This document shows, piece by piece, positions 44,146-55,800 of a stretch of 64,000 nucleotides of DNA. Both the position numbers and the translations under genes were made by a program. Source of the DNA: Phenylobacterium soli (GTDB lineage: Bacteria > Pseudomonadota > Alphaproteobacteria > Caulobacterales > Caulobacteraceae). Every line of letters starts with the position of its first letter. Position 1 is the stretch's first letter. The stretch is taken from NCBI RefSeq assembly GCF_003254475.1, contig NZ_QFYQ01000001.1, positions 1,302,001 to 1,366,000 of the forward strand. The letters are read 5' to 3'. The notes under the pieces were generated by a model. It was not told the DNA's origin and did no database searches. It was given only the letters and a program-made list of their open reading frames with translations.

Positions 44146-45150
44146 TCAGCCATGTTGCGTCCTCGCCAACGGCGCCGGCTCGCTCTCGGCGAGCAGCTGC
44201 TCGGCGGCGCGTAGCACCGGCTCAACGCCCAAGTCCATCATGTGGCAGATGGCCTGGGTGAGGTGGGGGTCGGCCTGCTGGATCTGTTCCAGGGTGCGGG
44301 TCCCGCGGATGGCGCGGGCATGCTCGCCCCAGGGACCGTAGAGGCGTTCGTCGGAGGGGCCGAAGAGGCCGAGCGTCGGCACGCCCGCGGCGGCGGCGAG
44401 GTGCATGGCGCCGCTGTCGTTGCCGATGAACAGGCGGGCGCGCTTGAGGCAGGCGTAGGCGGTGAGCAGGTCGACCTTGCCGGCCAGGTCGATGAGCTGG
44501 CCGCGGGCGACGACTTCCTTGAGGTCGCGGCCGAGGTTCACCTCGTCGCGGCCGCCGAGCACCATCAGCCGCCCGTTCTCGAGCGGCGCGCCGGAATTGC
44601 GCAGAAGCCGGATGGCCACCTGGCTGAAGCGCTCCAGCGGCCAGGTCTTGCCGACCCAGTTGGCGGCCGGCGCCAGGGCGAGGATCGGCCCCGTCCCGGC
44701 GGTGAGCTCGTCGGCGTAGGCCTCGATGGCGGGCGAGGTGAAGATGTGCGGCGGGGCCGGATCGTCCTCGATGCGCAGGACGCGGGCGGCCTCCAGCACC
44801 TTGTGCACCGGCGCGGCCCCGGCCGGGCGGCGATAGACCGCGCGGCGCTTGGCCGACAGGAACCGCGAGATGCCCGAGCCGCGCATGTCGACGATCAGGC
44901 CCCAGCGGCGCTTGCGCACCTTGCGCCACAGGTCGAACCAGTGGCTGCCGTCCTTGGCCTTGGCGAAGACGATCACCTCGTCGAGGTTCGGGACCTCGGC
45001 GAACAGCGGCGCGGCGACCGGGCCGGCGACGATGGTGAAGCTGGCCTGGGGGATCTCGTCGTGCAGGCGCTTGATGAGGCCCGACGACAGCACGGCGTCG
45101 CCGATCCGCGTCGCCGTGATAAAGAGAATCGGGAAGGACCCGCGCGCCAT
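44146..45150 (-). CDS. Glycosyltransferase family 9 (heptosyltransferase-like)
   Basis: The 334-residue protein has ILFITATRIGDAVLSSGLI at the N-terminus, APAANWVGKTWPLERFSQVA in the middle and FIGNDSGAMHLAAAAGVPTLGLFGPSDERLYGPWG near the C-terminus, the donor-binding blocks of the ADP-heptose:LPS heptosyltransferase family. It should add a heptose or related sugar to lipopolysaccharide core on the cytoplasmic side of the membrane. Which sugar is unknown. The start at 45150 fits homology; the gene is divergent from ygfZ, with a 61-base gap. Confidence 0.9.
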   Translation of the reverse strand: MARGSFPILFITATRIGDAVLSSGLIKRLHDEIPQASFTIVAGPVAAPLFAEVPNLDEVIVFAKAKDGSHWFDLWRKVRKRRWGLIVDMRGSGISRFLSAKRRAVYRRPAGAAPVHKVLEAARVLRIEDDPAPPHIFTSPAIEAYADELTAGTGPILALAPAANWVGKTWPLERFSQVAIRLLRNSGAPLENGRLMVLGGRDEVNLGRDLKEVVARGQLIDLAGKVDLLTAYACLKRARLFIGNDSGAMHLAAAAGVPTLGLFGPSDERLYGPWGEHARAIRGTRTLEQIQQADPHLTQAICHMMDLGVEPVLRAAEQLLAESEPAPLARTQHG

Positions 45151-45211
45151 GGACTGTCTATAAGGCGCTCGCCGCTGGCGCTCCACCGATCCCTCCCCCA
45201 AATTGCGACGC

Positions 45212-46048
45212 ATGAGCAGAAACCTGACCTATGCGCCTCTCAACAGCCGGGCCCTGATCGCCGTGGGCGGGCCGGACTGGCGCACGTTCCTGCAGGGACT
45301 GATCACCCAGGACGTGGAGACGCTGAAGCCCGGCGAGGCCCGCTTCGGGGCCCTGCTCACGCCGCAGGGGCGGCTGCTCTACGATCTCTTCGTGGTGGGG
45401 CGGGAAGATGGCTGCTGGCTGGACGTAGAGGCGGAACATCGTGACGCGATCCTTCAGCGGCTGACCATGTACCGGCTGCGGGCCAAGGTGGAGCTCGGCA
45501 AGGACGAGACGCCGGTGGCGATCCTCTATCCCGGCGGGGAGGGACCGGCGCCGGGCGCCGGCTGGACCCCGGATCCGCGGCTGCCGGCGCTGGGCTGGCG
45601 GGGCTATGGGGCAGAGGAGCCGGCGGGCGCGGCGGTGGCCGACGAGGATGCGCGCGAGGCGCAGAAGCTGGCGCTTGGGGTGCCCGGTCCGGCGGACTGG
45701 GGCTCGGACCGCCTCTATCCGATCGAGGCCAACTTCGACCTCCTGAACGGCATCGACTTCAAGAAGGGCTGCTTCGTCGGCCAGGAGACCACCTCGCGCA
45801 TGAAGCGGCGCGGGACGGTGAAGACCCGCATGCTGCCGATCCGCTTCGAGGGGCCGGCGCCCGAGCCCGGCGCGGAGATCCTGGCCGGGACCCTCAGGGC
45901 CGGCGAGGTGCTGTCGGGCCGCGAGGGCGGGGCCATGGCGCTGGTCCGGCTTGACCGCATCGACGGCGAACTGGCGGTGAACGGACGTCCAATCCGGGTG
46001 GAGAAGCCCGACTGGCTCCTTGAGGCGCTGGGCGAGAACGCCGCATAG
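45212..46048 (+). CDS. ygfZ: YgfZ/GcvT-domain folate-binding protein for Fe-S enzymes
   Basis: The 278-residue protein has the YgfZ signature KKGCFVGQETTSRMKRRG near residue 190, with the conserved Cys. FLQGLITQDVETL and LLYDLFVV in the N-terminal half, and a short C-terminal barrel with GGAMALVRLD, are also typical. YgfZ uses a folate to support maturation or repair of some Fe-S enzymes. Homology begins at the ATG at 45212; a TTG three codons upstream is less likely. Confidence 0.9.
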   Translation: MSRNLTYAPLNSRALIAVGGPDWRTFLQGLITQDVETLKPGEARFGALLTPQGRLLYDLFVVGREDGCWLDVEAEHRDAILQRLTMYRLRAKVELGKDETPVAILYPGGEGPAPGAGWTPDPRLPALGWRGYGAEEPAGAAVADEDAREAQKLALGVPGPADWGSDRLYPIEANFDLLNGIDFKKGCFVGQETTSRMKRRGTVKTRMLPIRFEGPAPEPGAEILAGTLRAGEVLSGREGGAMALVRLDRIDGELAVNGRPIRVEKPDWLLEALGENAA

Positions 46049-46098
46049 CGAAGAACGCCCCTTGAGGTTTGGCGCGGCCTCGGCTGAGAGTGCGCGCC

Positions 46099-46704
46099 AT
46101 GGATTCCGAGGTCGGGGAACAAAGCGTCGTCCGCTGCGGCTGGCGCGGCATGGCGGGCGATCCGCTGTACGAGGCCTACCACGACACCGAGTGGGGCGTG
46201 CCGGAGTACGACTCGCGGGCGCTGTGGGAGAAGCTGGTGCTTGACGGCTTCCAGGCCGGGCTGGCCTGGATCACCATCCTGCGCAAGCGCGAGGCCTTCC
46301 GGGCCGCCTTCGACGGCTTCGACCCGGAGAGGGTGGCGGCCTATGGGGCCGAGGACCGGGCGCGGCTGATGGCCGATCCGGGGATCGTGCGGTCCAACGC
46401 CAAGATCGACGCGGCCATCGAGAGCGCCAGGATCTACCTGGCCATGCGCGACCGCGGCGAGGACTTCTCGGTCTTCTGCTGGGGCTTCACGGGCGGCAAG
46501 CCGATCCAGAACGACTGGACGGGGATCGGCCAGGTGCCGGCCCAGACGCCGCTGGCGGTCGAGGTCTCCAAGGCGCTGAAGGCCAAGGGCTTCAAGTTCG
46601 TCGGCCCTGTGATCGTCTATGCCTGGATGCAGGCGGTGGGCATGGTCAACGACCACCTGACCTGCTGCCACCGGCACGCGCCGATCCGCCGGATGGGAGG
46701 CTGA
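46099..46704 (+). CDS. tag: DNA-3-methyladenine glycosylase I
   Basis: The 201-residue repair enzyme removes 3-methyladenine from alkylated [30 protein letters not shown] carries the first Cys and His zinc ligands. [26 protein letters not shown] is the helix-hairpin-helix neighbourhood, and [10 protein letters not shown] supplies the second His and Cys ligands. It starts 50 bases after ygfZ; ATG at 46099 was preferred, with a GAGAG ribosome binding site. With the Aag-type enzyme at 8.8 kb and MutY at 50 kb the window holds three DNA glycosylases. Confidence 0.95.
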   Translation: MDSEVGEQSVVRCGWRGMAGDPLYEAYHDTEWGVPEYDSRALWEKLVLDGFQAGLAWITILRKREAFRAAFDGFDPERVAAYGAEDRARLMADPGIVRSNAKIDAAIESARIYLAMRDRGEDFSVFCWGFTGGKPIQNDWTGIGQVPAQTPLAVEVSKALKAKGFKFVGPVIVYAWMQAVGMVNDHLTCCHRHAPIRRMGG

Positions 46705-46708
46705 GGCC

Positions 46709-47392
46709 GTGGCGCGCGGACCTTCCATGCTGCTCGAGAAGGCCTTCGTCGGTGGGCCGGTTTGCGGCGTCGACGAGGCCGGGCGCGGGCCCTGGGCCGG
46801 GCCGGTCACCGCCGCGGCGGTGATACTCGATCCCAACCCGCGCAAGGTCCCCAAGGGGCTGGACGATTCCAAGAAGCTGAGCGCCAAGACGCGCGAGAGC
46901 CTGGAGATCGAGATCAAGGCCAAGGCGGTGGCCTGGGGCGTCGGCTTCGCGAGCGTCGAGGAGATCGCCGAGCTCAACATCCTGCACGCCACGGGGCTCG
47001 CCATGCGCCGGGCGGTCGAGGCGATGGTGGTGGCGCCGGCCTTCGCCCTGGTGGACGGCAACTACCGCTTCGCCCTGCCGTGCGAGGTGACGCCGGTGGT
47101 GGGGGGCGACGCCAAGTCGAAGTCGATCGCCGCGGCCTCGATCCTGGCCAAGGTGGCGCGCGACCGGCTGATGGTGGAGATGGACGCGCGCTATCCCGGT
47201 TACGGCTTCGCCAGCCACAAGGGCTATCGGGCGCCGATCCACGCCGAGGCGCTGCTGAGCCTCGGGCCCTGCGAGATCCACCGCATGGGCTGGGGCCCGG
47301 TGAAGCTGGCGCTGATGGGCAAGGACCCGCTGATGGCGTTCGGCGACGCCATGGGGGCGCAGGACGAGCTGCCGTTCGACCCTGGCGATTGA
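46709..47392 (+). CDS. rnhB: Ribonuclease HII
   Basis: The 227-residue enzyme removes ribonucleotides from [19 protein letters not shown] holds the first catalytic Asp and Glu, LDDSKKLS the substrate-binding loop, VDGNYRF the third Asp region and [24 protein letters not shown] the next block with the fourth. GTG at 46709 was taken as start, 4 bases after tag; ATG at 46727 is possible. In C. crescentus rnhB also lies near ccrM. Confidence 0.95.
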   Translation: MARGPSMLLEKAFVGGPVCGVDEAGRGPWAGPVTAAAVILDPNPRKVPKGLDDSKKLSAKTRESLEIEIKAKAVAWGVGFASVEEIAELNILHATGLAMRRAVEAMVVAPAFALVDGNYRFALPCEVTPVVGGDAKSKSIAAASILAKVARDRLMVEMDARYPGYGFASHKGYRAPIHAEALLSLGPCEIHRMGWGPVKLALMGKDPLMAFGDAMGAQDELPFDPGD

Positions 47393-47442
47393 TCGTTTGA
47401 ATCAAGATTGACGCTCGGGCCCGGGCGACGGACGCCTTGGCC

Positions 47443-48495
47443 ATGCGTGACCACATCGACGTCATCAAGGGCCTGCGGCTGCAGGCGGGCGCCTGCCGCA
47501 AGCTGGGCTCGGAGTTCAGCGCCGCCCTGCTGGAGCGGGCGGCCGACGACTGGCTGGCCGGCGGCCCGACGCGGCCGCTGCTGGCCCCCTGGGAGAGCGC
47601 CGGCCTGAAGGCCCTGTTCGACGCGGCGACCGCGCTACGGCTGCTGGGCGCGCTGCACGACCTGGCGCTCGGCGGCGAGGACGCGGCCCTGGCCGACGCC
47701 TACGGCCGGCTCGACGTGGACGCCGCCTGGACCGCCGCCCTGGCCGCCATGCGGCGCGAGCCGGAGCGGCTGGCGCGGTTCATGGAGCACGAGCCGCAGA
47801 CCAACGAGGTGCGGCGCTCGATCTGCCTGGTCGGCGGTTTCCTGGAGATCGCGCGGGTCACCGGCCTGCCGCTGCGCTGCTTCGAGATCGCCGCGAGCGC
47901 CGGGCTGAACCTCTTCTGGGACCGCTACCGCTACGAGTTCGCGCCGGGCGCCGCCTGGGGCGATCCGCAGTCGAGCGTGCGGCTCGACAGCGCCTGGGAG
48001 GGGCCGCCGCCGCCGATCGGGGCGAAGGTGGCGGTGGTCGAGCGGGCGGCCTGCGACCGGCGGCCGGTGGACCTGACCGATCCGGCCGAGCGGCGGCGGC
48101 TCCTGGCCTATGTCTGGCCCGACCAGACCGAGCGGCTGGCGCGCGCCCGGGCCGCGATCGAGCTGGCCCTGGCCAATGGGGTGACGGTGGAGCCCGGCGA
48201 CGCGCCGGATTGGACCGCGGCCCGCGTGGCGCCGAAGGCCGGGGCCGTGACGGTGCTCTACCACTCGGTCTTCTGGCAATACATGCCGGCCCAGAGCCAG
48301 GCGGCGCTGGCCGCCGCGATCGCGGCGATCGCCGCCAAGGCGACGCCGGACGCGCCCTTCGCCTGGCTCGCCATGGAGCCGCCGCCGGAGAACATGGCGA
48401 CCATGGAGGTGCGGCTGACGCTGTGGCCCGGCGGCGAGCGGCGGACCCTGGCGGAGGTGCATCCGCACGGGGCGTGGGTGCGCTGGCGCGGCTAG
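47443..48495 (+). CDS. DUF2332 family protein
   Basis: The 350-residue protein matches DUF2332 in its block HEPQTNEVRRSICLVGGFLEIA, EIAASAGLNLFWDRYRYEF, a YVWPDQTERLARARAAI segment and VTVLYHSVFWQYMP near the C-terminus. The function of the family is unknown; GASAGLNL-like loops and the His/Trp-rich end suggest an enzyme that may bind a nucleotide or SAM-like cofactor, but no direct evidence is visible. It is rich in Ala and lacks membrane segments. It sits between rnhB and ccrM. Confidence 0.85.
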   Translation: MRDHIDVIKGLRLQAGACRKLGSEFSAALLERAADDWLAGGPTRPLLAPWESAGLKALFDAATALRLLGALHDLALGGEDAALADAYGRLDVDAAWTAALAAMRREPERLARFMEHEPQTNEVRRSICLVGGFLEIARVTGLPLRCFEIAASAGLNLFWDRYRYEFAPGAAWGDPQSSVRLDSAWEGPPPPIGAKVAVVERAACDRRPVDLTDPAERRRLLAYVWPDQTERLARARAAIELALANGVTVEPGDAPDWTAARVAPKAGAVTVLYHSVFWQYMPAQSQAALAAAIAAIAAKATPDAPFAWLAMEPPPENMATMEVRLTLWPGGERRTLAEVHPHGAWVRWRG

Positions 48496-48519
48496 GGATG
48501 CGCTGGCGCGGCCCGCGCG

Positions 48520-49684
<1,165 letters not shown>

Positions 49685-49692
49685 GCAAGGAT

Positions 49693-49841
49693 CCTTCTCC
49701 CCTTGCGGGAAAAGGTGTCGGGCGGAGCCCGACGGATGAGGGGTCGAAGACCGCCTCGGGCTGCGTGCGGCGCGGAGGATTTTGAGAGACCCCTCACCCG
49801 ACCGCCTCCGGCGGCCACCCTCTCCCGCAAGGGGAGAGGGG
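49693..49841. repeat. Inverted pair of palindromic repeats between ccrM and mutY
   Basis: Copy 1 (49693-49745) reads CCTTCTCCCCTTGCGGG, then GGTGTCGGGCGGAGCCCGAC, then GATGAGGGGTC. Copy 2 (49788-49841) is the reverse: GACCCCTCACCCGACC, GCCTCCGGCGGCC, CCCTCTCCCGCAAGGGGAGAGG. The copies face each other 42 bases apart and end immediately at the mutY stop codon. They are members of the CTCTCCCGC repeat family; the pair could fold into one long hairpin between two convergent genes. Confidence 0.8.
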
Positions 49842-50879
49842 TCAGATGAGTCTGTTCAACCCCGTCTTGGCGGCCTTGAGAAAGACGCTCGGCAGGGCGG
49901 TGAGCCCAGAGCGGCGGGTCCAGATGACGCCCGCCGCGTCGGCCTCGGCGCGGTAGAGGCGCAGGGTCAGGCTGAAGTGGGTGAAGACGTGGTCGACCGC
50001 GCCCGCCGATCGCCAGGCGGCGGCCACCGGCGCTGCGGCCAGGGCTTCGTCGGCGCTGAACGGCGCGGCGCGCCACTCCGACGTGGGCAGGGCCAGCATG
50101 CCGCCGAGCAGGCCCCTCGGCGGACGGCGGACCAGGGCCACCTCGTCGCCGCGGGTCAGCAGGTAGGCGACGCCGTGGCGGTGCGGGCGCTCGGCCTTGG
50201 GGCTCTTGCGCGGGAAGCTCTCGTGATCGCCGCGGGCGTAGGCGGCGCAGTGGGCGGTCAGCGGGCAGCGGTCGCACAGCGGCGCCTTGGGCCGGCAGAC
50301 CACCGCGCCGAGGTCCATCAGCGCCTGGGCCCAGTCGCCGGGGCGCTCGTCGCCGACGAGGCCGGCGGCCAGGCGCTTCAGCTCGGGCTTGGCGGCGGGC
50401 AGCGGTTCCTCGACGGCGAAGAGGCGCGAGATCACCCGCTCGACGTTGCCGTCGACGACATTGGCCGGCCGGTCGAAGGCGATCGCGGCGACGGCGGCGG
50501 CGGTGTAGGGGCCAAGGCCCGGCAGCCTCATGAGGCCGGCCTCGCTGTCCGGGAAGACGCCGCCGTGGTCCTCGGCGACGGCGCGGGCGCACTTCAGGAG
50601 ATTGCGGGCGCGGGCGTAGTAGCCAAGGCCTGCCCAGGCGGCCATGACGTCGGCGTCGTCCGCGGCGGCAAGGGCGGTCACGCTCGGCCAAGCCTGCAGG
50701 AACTTCAGGAAGTAGGGCGTGGCGTGCGGGACGGTGGTCTGCTGCAGCATCACCTCTGAGAGCCAGACCCGATAGGGATCGGTGCGGCGCCCGGAGCCCG
50801 GCGGCGCGCGCCAGGGCAGGGCGCGGGCGTTGGCGTCGTACCAGGCGAGGAGGGCGGTCCGGATCTCGGGTGCGGTCAC
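49842..50879 (-). CDS. mutY: A/G-specific adenine DNA glycosylase
   Basis: The 345-residue enzyme removes adenine mispaired with 8-oxoguanine. It has SEVMLQQTTVPHATPYFLKF and the helix-hairpin-helix LPGLGPYTAAAVAAIAF with VDGNVERV holding the catalytic Asp. The 4Fe-4S ligands are spaced C-x6-C-x2-C-x5-C (CRPKAPLCDRCPLTAHC). A C-terminal NUDIX-like domain (HRHGVAYLLTRGDEVALVRRP, FTHFSLTLRLY) recognises 8-oxoguanine. It starts with GTG and is divergent from dciA. Confidence 0.95.
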   Translation of the reverse strand: MTAPEIRTALLAWYDANARALPWRAPPGSGRRTDPYRVWLSEVMLQQTTVPHATPYFLKFLQAWPSVTALAAADDADVMAAWAGLGYYARARNLLKCARAVAEDHGGVFPDSEAGLMRLPGLGPYTAAAVAAIAFDRPANVVDGNVERVISRLFAVEEPLPAAKPELKRLAAGLVGDERPGDWAQALMDLGAVVCRPKAPLCDRCPLTAHCAAYARGDHESFPRKSPKAERPHRHGVAYLLTRGDEVALVRRPPRGLLGGMLALPTSEWRAAPFSADEALAAAPVAAAWRSAGAVDHVFTHFSLTLRLYRAEADAAGVIWTRRSGLTALPSVFLKAAKTGLNRLI

Positions 50880-50923
50880 ATCCCCTCTTAGCGTCCGGCC
50901 GGCGTTGGCGGTAGAAGGAGGCG

Positions 50924-51463
50924 ATGGCCCGCCGCTCCCTGCCCAGCCCGCAAGAGGCGCTCCGCATCCTGGCGGAGAAGCGCACGCGCCCGCCGCGTCG
51001 CCCGCCGCCGCCGGCCGGGCGCAGTCTGGCGCCGGTGCTGAAGGAGCTCGACGCCAAGTTCGGGCAAGGGGCCGGCGCCCTGCAGGCCCGCTGGCGCGAG
51101 ATCGTCGGCCCGGAGATCGCCCGCCGGACCGAGCCGGTGAAGCTGACCAAGGGACGGGGCTCGACGCCTTCCTCGCTGGAGATCCGCGTGGCGGGGCCGT
51201 CGGCCGCGATCATCCAGCATCAGGCGCACGAGATCCTGGCGCGGGTGAACCTGTTCCTGGGCGCGGACGCGGTGCAGAAGCTGCGCGTCGTGCAGGGCCC
51301 GCTGCGGCTGACGCCGGAGAGCGCCAAGCCCCCTCGTCGCGCCCAGCCGCTGGACGCCGCGGCCGAGGCCAAGCTCGCCAAGGGCCTCGCCGAGGCGCCG
51401 GACGGCCCGCTCAAACAGGCGCTGATGAAGCTCGGCCGCGGGGTGATGCGGGGCGGCCGCTAA
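50924..51463 (+). CDS. DciA-like DUF721 protein
   Basis: The 179-residue protein contains the DUF721/DciA domain: VLKELDAKFGQGAGALQARWREIVGPEIARRTEPVKL and LEIRVAGPSAAIIQHQAHEILARVNLFLGADAVQKLRVVQGPL. DciA loads or helps the replicative helicase DnaB in bacteria that lack DnaC. The N-terminal basic stretch (RTRPPRRPPPP) and the basic C-terminus fit DNA binding. ATG at 50924 follows AAGGAGGCG. Its neighbours (mutY, ccrM, smc) are also chromosome-maintenance genes. Confidence 0.88.
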   Translation: MARRSLPSPQEALRILAEKRTRPPRRPPPPAGRSLAPVLKELDAKFGQGAGALQARWREIVGPEIARRTEPVKLTKGRGSTPSSLEIRVAGPSAAIIQHQAHEILARVNLFLGADAVQKLRVVQGPLRLTPESAKPPRRAQPLDAAAEAKLAKGLAEAPDGPLKQALMKLGRGVMRGGR

Positions 51464-51582
51464 GTCGCTGAATTGACTCAAACCCGTGGTTGTCCCATCG
51501 CCTTGACGGCGCGGCGCCCCAAGGTGGAGGCGCTTGCCGGAATCGCGCTTAACTCCCCATCGGACCAGAGGGACGCCCAAAG

Positions 51583-52197
51583 ATGTTCAACCGACGCCTC
51601 ATGATCCTCGCCGCTGCGGCTGCGAGCCTGGCGCTGGCCGCGTGCAACAAGGCCGGCGGGCCGACCAGCCCGTCCGAGGGCGACATGAGCATGGGCAACC
51701 CGTCCGCCAAGGTGAAGGTCGTCGAGTACGCCTCGGCGAGCTGTCCGCACTGCGCGCGGTTCAACAACGACGTCTTCCCCGGCTTCAAGACCAAGTACAT
51801 CGACACCGGCAAGGTCTACTACACCTTCAAGGAGTACCTGACCCCGCCGGAGAACGTCGCGGCGGCGGGCTTCCTCGTGGCGCGCTGCGCCGGCAAGGAC
51901 AAGTACTTCACCGTCCTCGACGCCATCTTCCGCTCGCAGACCGAGATGTTCCAGACCGGCGACTTCCGCGGCGTGCTGCTGCGTATCGCCCAGTCGGCCG
52001 GTGTCACCGAGCAGCAGTTCAACGCCTGCCTCAACGACGAGAAGGCGATGAAGGCGCTGAACGATCGCGTCACCCGCGCGGTCCAGGAGGACAAGGTCAC
52101 CGGCACGCCGACCTTCTTCTTCAACGGCAAGAAGGTCGCCGAGGGCGAGGTCACCGCGGCCCAGCTCGACCAGGCGTTCGCCGAAGCCTCGAAGTAG
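51583..52197 (+). CDS. DsbA family thioredoxin-fold lipoprotein
   Basis: The 204-residue protein has a lipoprotein signal with the lipobox LAAC (Cys21) and a thioredoxin fold with the active site CPHC in EYASASCPHCARF. The cis-Pro loop is GTPTFFFNG. DsbA/DsbG-like enzymes of this kind handle periplasmic disulfides. The following gene encodes a close paralogue with a cleavable signal, and the pair precedes smc as in Caulobacter. Confidence 0.92.
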   Translation: MFNRRLMILAAAAASLALAACNKAGGPTSPSEGDMSMGNPSAKVKVVEYASASCPHCARFNNDVFPGFKTKYIDTGKVYYTFKEYLTPPENVAAAGFLVARCAGKDKYFTVLDAIFRSQTEMFQTGDFRGVLLRIAQSAGVTEQQFNACLNDEKAMKALNDRVTRAVQEDKVTGTPTFFFNGKKVAEGEVTAAQLDQAFAEASK

Positions 52198-52208
52198 GAG
52201 CGCGGACG

Positions 52209-52859
52209 ATGGGCCGAGGCATCCTGATCGCAGCCGCCGTCCTGGCCTTCGGGACCGCGCCGGCGCTGGCCGGGGTTCCGGCGAACGCGGTGAACGGCGA
52301 CATGAGCCTCGGCGACCCCAAAGCCAAGGTGCAGGTGACCGAGTACGCCTCGGCCGCCTGCCCGCACTGCGCCCACTTCGACGAGACCGTGTTCCCGGCC
52401 TTCAAGGCCAAATACGTCGACACCGGCAAGGTGCACTACACCCTGAAGGAGTTCCTCACCGCGCCGCCGGAAGTGGCGGCGGCGGGCTTCCTGGTGGCGC
52501 GCTGCGGCGGCCCCGCGAAGTACTTCCCCATCCTGCATGACGTGTTCGCCAGCCAATCCCAATGGCGGACCGGCGACATCGGCCCGATCCTGATCCAGGC
52601 CGGGGTGAAGAACGGGCTCGCCGAGAAGCAGGTGGAGAGCTGCCTCACCGACCAGGCGGCGCTCGACGCCCTCAACGGCCGGGTCACCGCGGCCATGGAC
52701 AAGGACAAGATCGACTCGACACCGACCCTGGTGGTCAACGGCAAGAAGCTGGAGGCGGTCGACCTCGCCAGCCTGGAGGCGGCGATCGCCGAGGCCGCGA
52801 AGGCGGCTCCGCAGAAGGCCGGCAAGCCGCCGGCCAGGAAGAAGCCCGCGAGGCGGTAG
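52209..52859 (+). CDS. DsbA family periplasmic thioredoxin-fold protein
   Basis: The 216-residue protein has a cleavable signal peptide (about 1-21, APALA) and the active site CPHC in [22 protein letters not shown] is the cis-Pro loop, and a Lys/Ala/Pro-rich tail ends the protein. It is paralogous to the lipoprotein 11 bases upstream ([18 protein letters not shown] vs MSMGNPSAKVKVVEYASA). It lacks the lipobox, so the two would divide membrane and soluble compartments. Its TAG stop overlaps the smc GTG start by one base. Confidence 0.92.
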   Translation: MGRGILIAAAVLAFGTAPALAGVPANAVNGDMSLGDPKAKVQVTEYASAACPHCAHFDETVFPAFKAKYVDTGKVHYTLKEFLTAPPEVAAAGFLVARCGGPAKYFPILHDVFASQSQWRTGDIGPILIQAGVKNGLAEKQVESCLTDQAALDALNGRVTAAMDKDKIDSTPTLVVNGKKLEAVDLASLEAAIAEAAKAAPQKAGKPPARKKPARR

Positions 52860-55800
52860 TGCACTTCCAGCGGCTCAAACTCTCGGGCTTCAAGTCCTTC
52901 GTCGATCCGACCGAATTCCGGATCGAGCCGGGCGTGACCGGGATCGTGGGCCCGAACGGCTGCGGCAAGTCGAACCTCCTGGAAGCCCTGCGCTGGGTGA
53001 TGGGCGCCAACTCCGCCAAGGCCATGCGGGCCGGCGGCATGGACGACGTGATCTTCGCCGGCTCGGCCAACCGGCCCTCGCGCAATCACGCCGAGGTGGC
53101 GCTGACCATCGACAACGCCGCGCGCCGCGCGCCGGCGGCGTTCAACGACCACCCGGTGCTGGAGGTGGTGCGGCGCATCGACAAGGGCGCGGGCTCGACC
53201 TACCGGATCAACGGCCGCGAGGTGCGCGCCCGCGACGTCCAGCTGCTGTTCGCCGACGCCTCGACCGGCTCCAACTCGCCGGCCCTGGTGCGCCAGGGGC
53301 AGATCTCGGAGCTGATCGCCGCCAAGCCGCAGAACCGGCGGATGATCCTCGAAGAGGCGGCCGGGGTCTCGGGCCTGCACACCCGCCGGCACGAGGCGGA
53401 GCTGCGCCTGCGCGCGGCGGAGACCAACCTCGGGCGGCTGGACGACGTGGCCCAGGAGCTGGAGTCGGCGCTCGGCCGGCTCAAGCGCGAGGCGCGCCAG
53501 GCGGAGCGCTACAAGAAACTGTCGGCCGAGATCCGCGCCCTGCAGGGGGCGGTGCTCTACGCCCGATACTCAGAAGCCCAGGCCGCGGCCGAGCGGCTGG
53601 TGGGTGAGGCCCAGCTCGCTGCCCGCGCCGTGGAGGAGACCGCCCGCGCCGCCGCCGCCGCGACCACCCGGGCCGCCGCCGCCGAGGAGGCGATCAAGCC
53701 GCTGCGCGAGGCCGAGACCATCGCCGCGGCGGTGCTGCACAAGCTGGCCATCGACAAGGACCGGCTGGACCGCGAGCACGAGGCCCATGCCGCCGAGATC
53801 GCGCGGCTTGAGAACGAGATCGCGCGGATCGATTCCGACGCCGCCCGCGAAGCCCACATCGTCGAGGACGCCGATGAGGCCCTGAAGCGCCTCGCCGAGG
53901 ACCTGGCGGCGCTGGAGGCTGCGATCGCCGGCGCGCCCGAGCGGATCCCGGAGCTGGAAGCCGCTGCCCGCGACGCGGAGGCGGCCCGCGCCGCGGGCGA
54001 CGCCGAGGTCGAGCGCCTGGCCGGCGAGCTGGCGGCGCAGGAGGCCCAGTCGCGGGCCGCCGCCTCGCGGGTGGAGGAAGCGCAGGGCCGTGTCGCCCGC
54101 ACCCGCCGGGCGCTCGACCAGGCGCGCCAGGAACGCGAGGCGCTCGGGGCGCTCGCCAATCCGCAGGCCGAGCAGGCGAAGGCCGAGCTGGCCGCGGCCG
54201 AGGCGGCGCTGGCCGCCGCGCGCGCCGCCCTCGATGCGGCCGAAGAGGCCCGGACCAAGGCCGTGGAGACCGAGGCTCAGGCGCGCGAGGTCGCGCGCAA
54301 GTCCGACGAACAGCTCGGCCGGCTGACGGCCGAGGCGCGGGCCCTGGCGCAGCTGGTCGCCCAGGCGCGGCGGGCGGGCTTCGCCCCGGCCCTGGATTCG
54401 GTGACGCCGGACCGCGGCTACGAGCAGGCCCTGGCGGCGGCGCTCGGCGATGACCTGGACGCGGCGCTAGACAAGGCCGCGCCGGCCTTCTGGGGCGGAC
54501 GCGACGCTTCGGCGCCGAGCTGGCCCGCCGGCGTGACGCCGTTGGCGCAGGTGGTGAAGGCGCCGCCGGCCCTCGCCGCCCGCCTGGCGTTCACCGGCCT
54601 CGTCGAGCGGGCGGACGGCGACCGGCTGCAGGCCTCGCTGCCGCCGGGCGGACGCCTGGTCTCCCGCGAGGGGGACCTGTGGCGCTGGGACGGCTTCACT
54701 GCGCGGGCCGAGGCGCCCAAGGCCGCGGCCGTGCGACTGGAGCAGCGCAATCGGCTGGCCGAGGTCGAGGCCGAGATCGAGAAGCTGCAGCCCAGGGTCG
54801 ACGTGGCCAGGGCCGCGCAGAAGGCGGCGTCCGACACCCTGCGGGGGGCTGAGGAGGCGCTGCGGGCGGCGCGGCGCGAGCCGCCGGCCCTGGAGCAGAA
54901 GGCCGGCCAGGCACGATCGGCCCTGGAGCGATTCGAGCGCGAGGCGGCCCGCAAGGAGGCGCACGCCGCCTCTCTCGACGATCTGATCGGCCGCTTCGAG
55001 GCCGAGCTCGCCGAGCACGAGCAGGCGCTGGCCCAGGCGCAGGCGACCGCGGGCGCTGTGGCCTCGAGCGGCGAGCTGGCCGGCAAGCTGGCTGCCGCGC
55101 GGGCCGCGGCAGGCCCCGCCCGTGAGGCCGCCGCGGCGGCGCGCGCGGCGCTGGAGCTGGAGGTCCGCGAGCGCGACGGTCGCGCCCGGCGCCTGGAGCA
55201 GGCGAGCCGCGAACGGGACGACTGGACCCGCCGCTCGCAGGCCGCGGCCAAGCGCACCGAGGCCTTGGCCGAGGCGCGGACCAAGACGTTCGCCGCGCTG
55301 GAGAAGGCGCGGGCGGCGCCCGGCACGCTGGAGGCGCGCCGCGCCCAGCTGCTCGACGAGCTGACCATGGCCGAGGCCCGCCGGGCCAAGACCTCGGACG
55401 CCCTGGCCGAGGGCGACAGGGAGCGCACCGAGGCCGAGCGGGCGTTGCGGGCGGCCGAGGCCGCGGCGTCGGAAGCGCGCGAGGTGCGGGCGAGCCTCGC
55501 CGCCCATGCCGAGGCCGCGCAGGAACGCCTCGCCGAGGTGACGACCCAGATCCGCGAGACGGCGCGCGTCGAGCCGTCGGAGCTCGCCCGCAAGCTGGCT
55601 GAGGACGCTGTGGCGGTGCCGACCGACGCCGAGGGCATCGAGGCGCACCTGTTCAACCTGGAGCGCCAGCGCGAGGCGATCGGGGCGGTGAACCTGCGGG
55701 CCGAGGAAGAGGCCAACGAATACGCCGAGCGGCTGGGCGGCATGCAGACCGAGCGGGCCGACCTGACCGGCGCCATCGCCGCACTGCGGCGCGGCATCGA

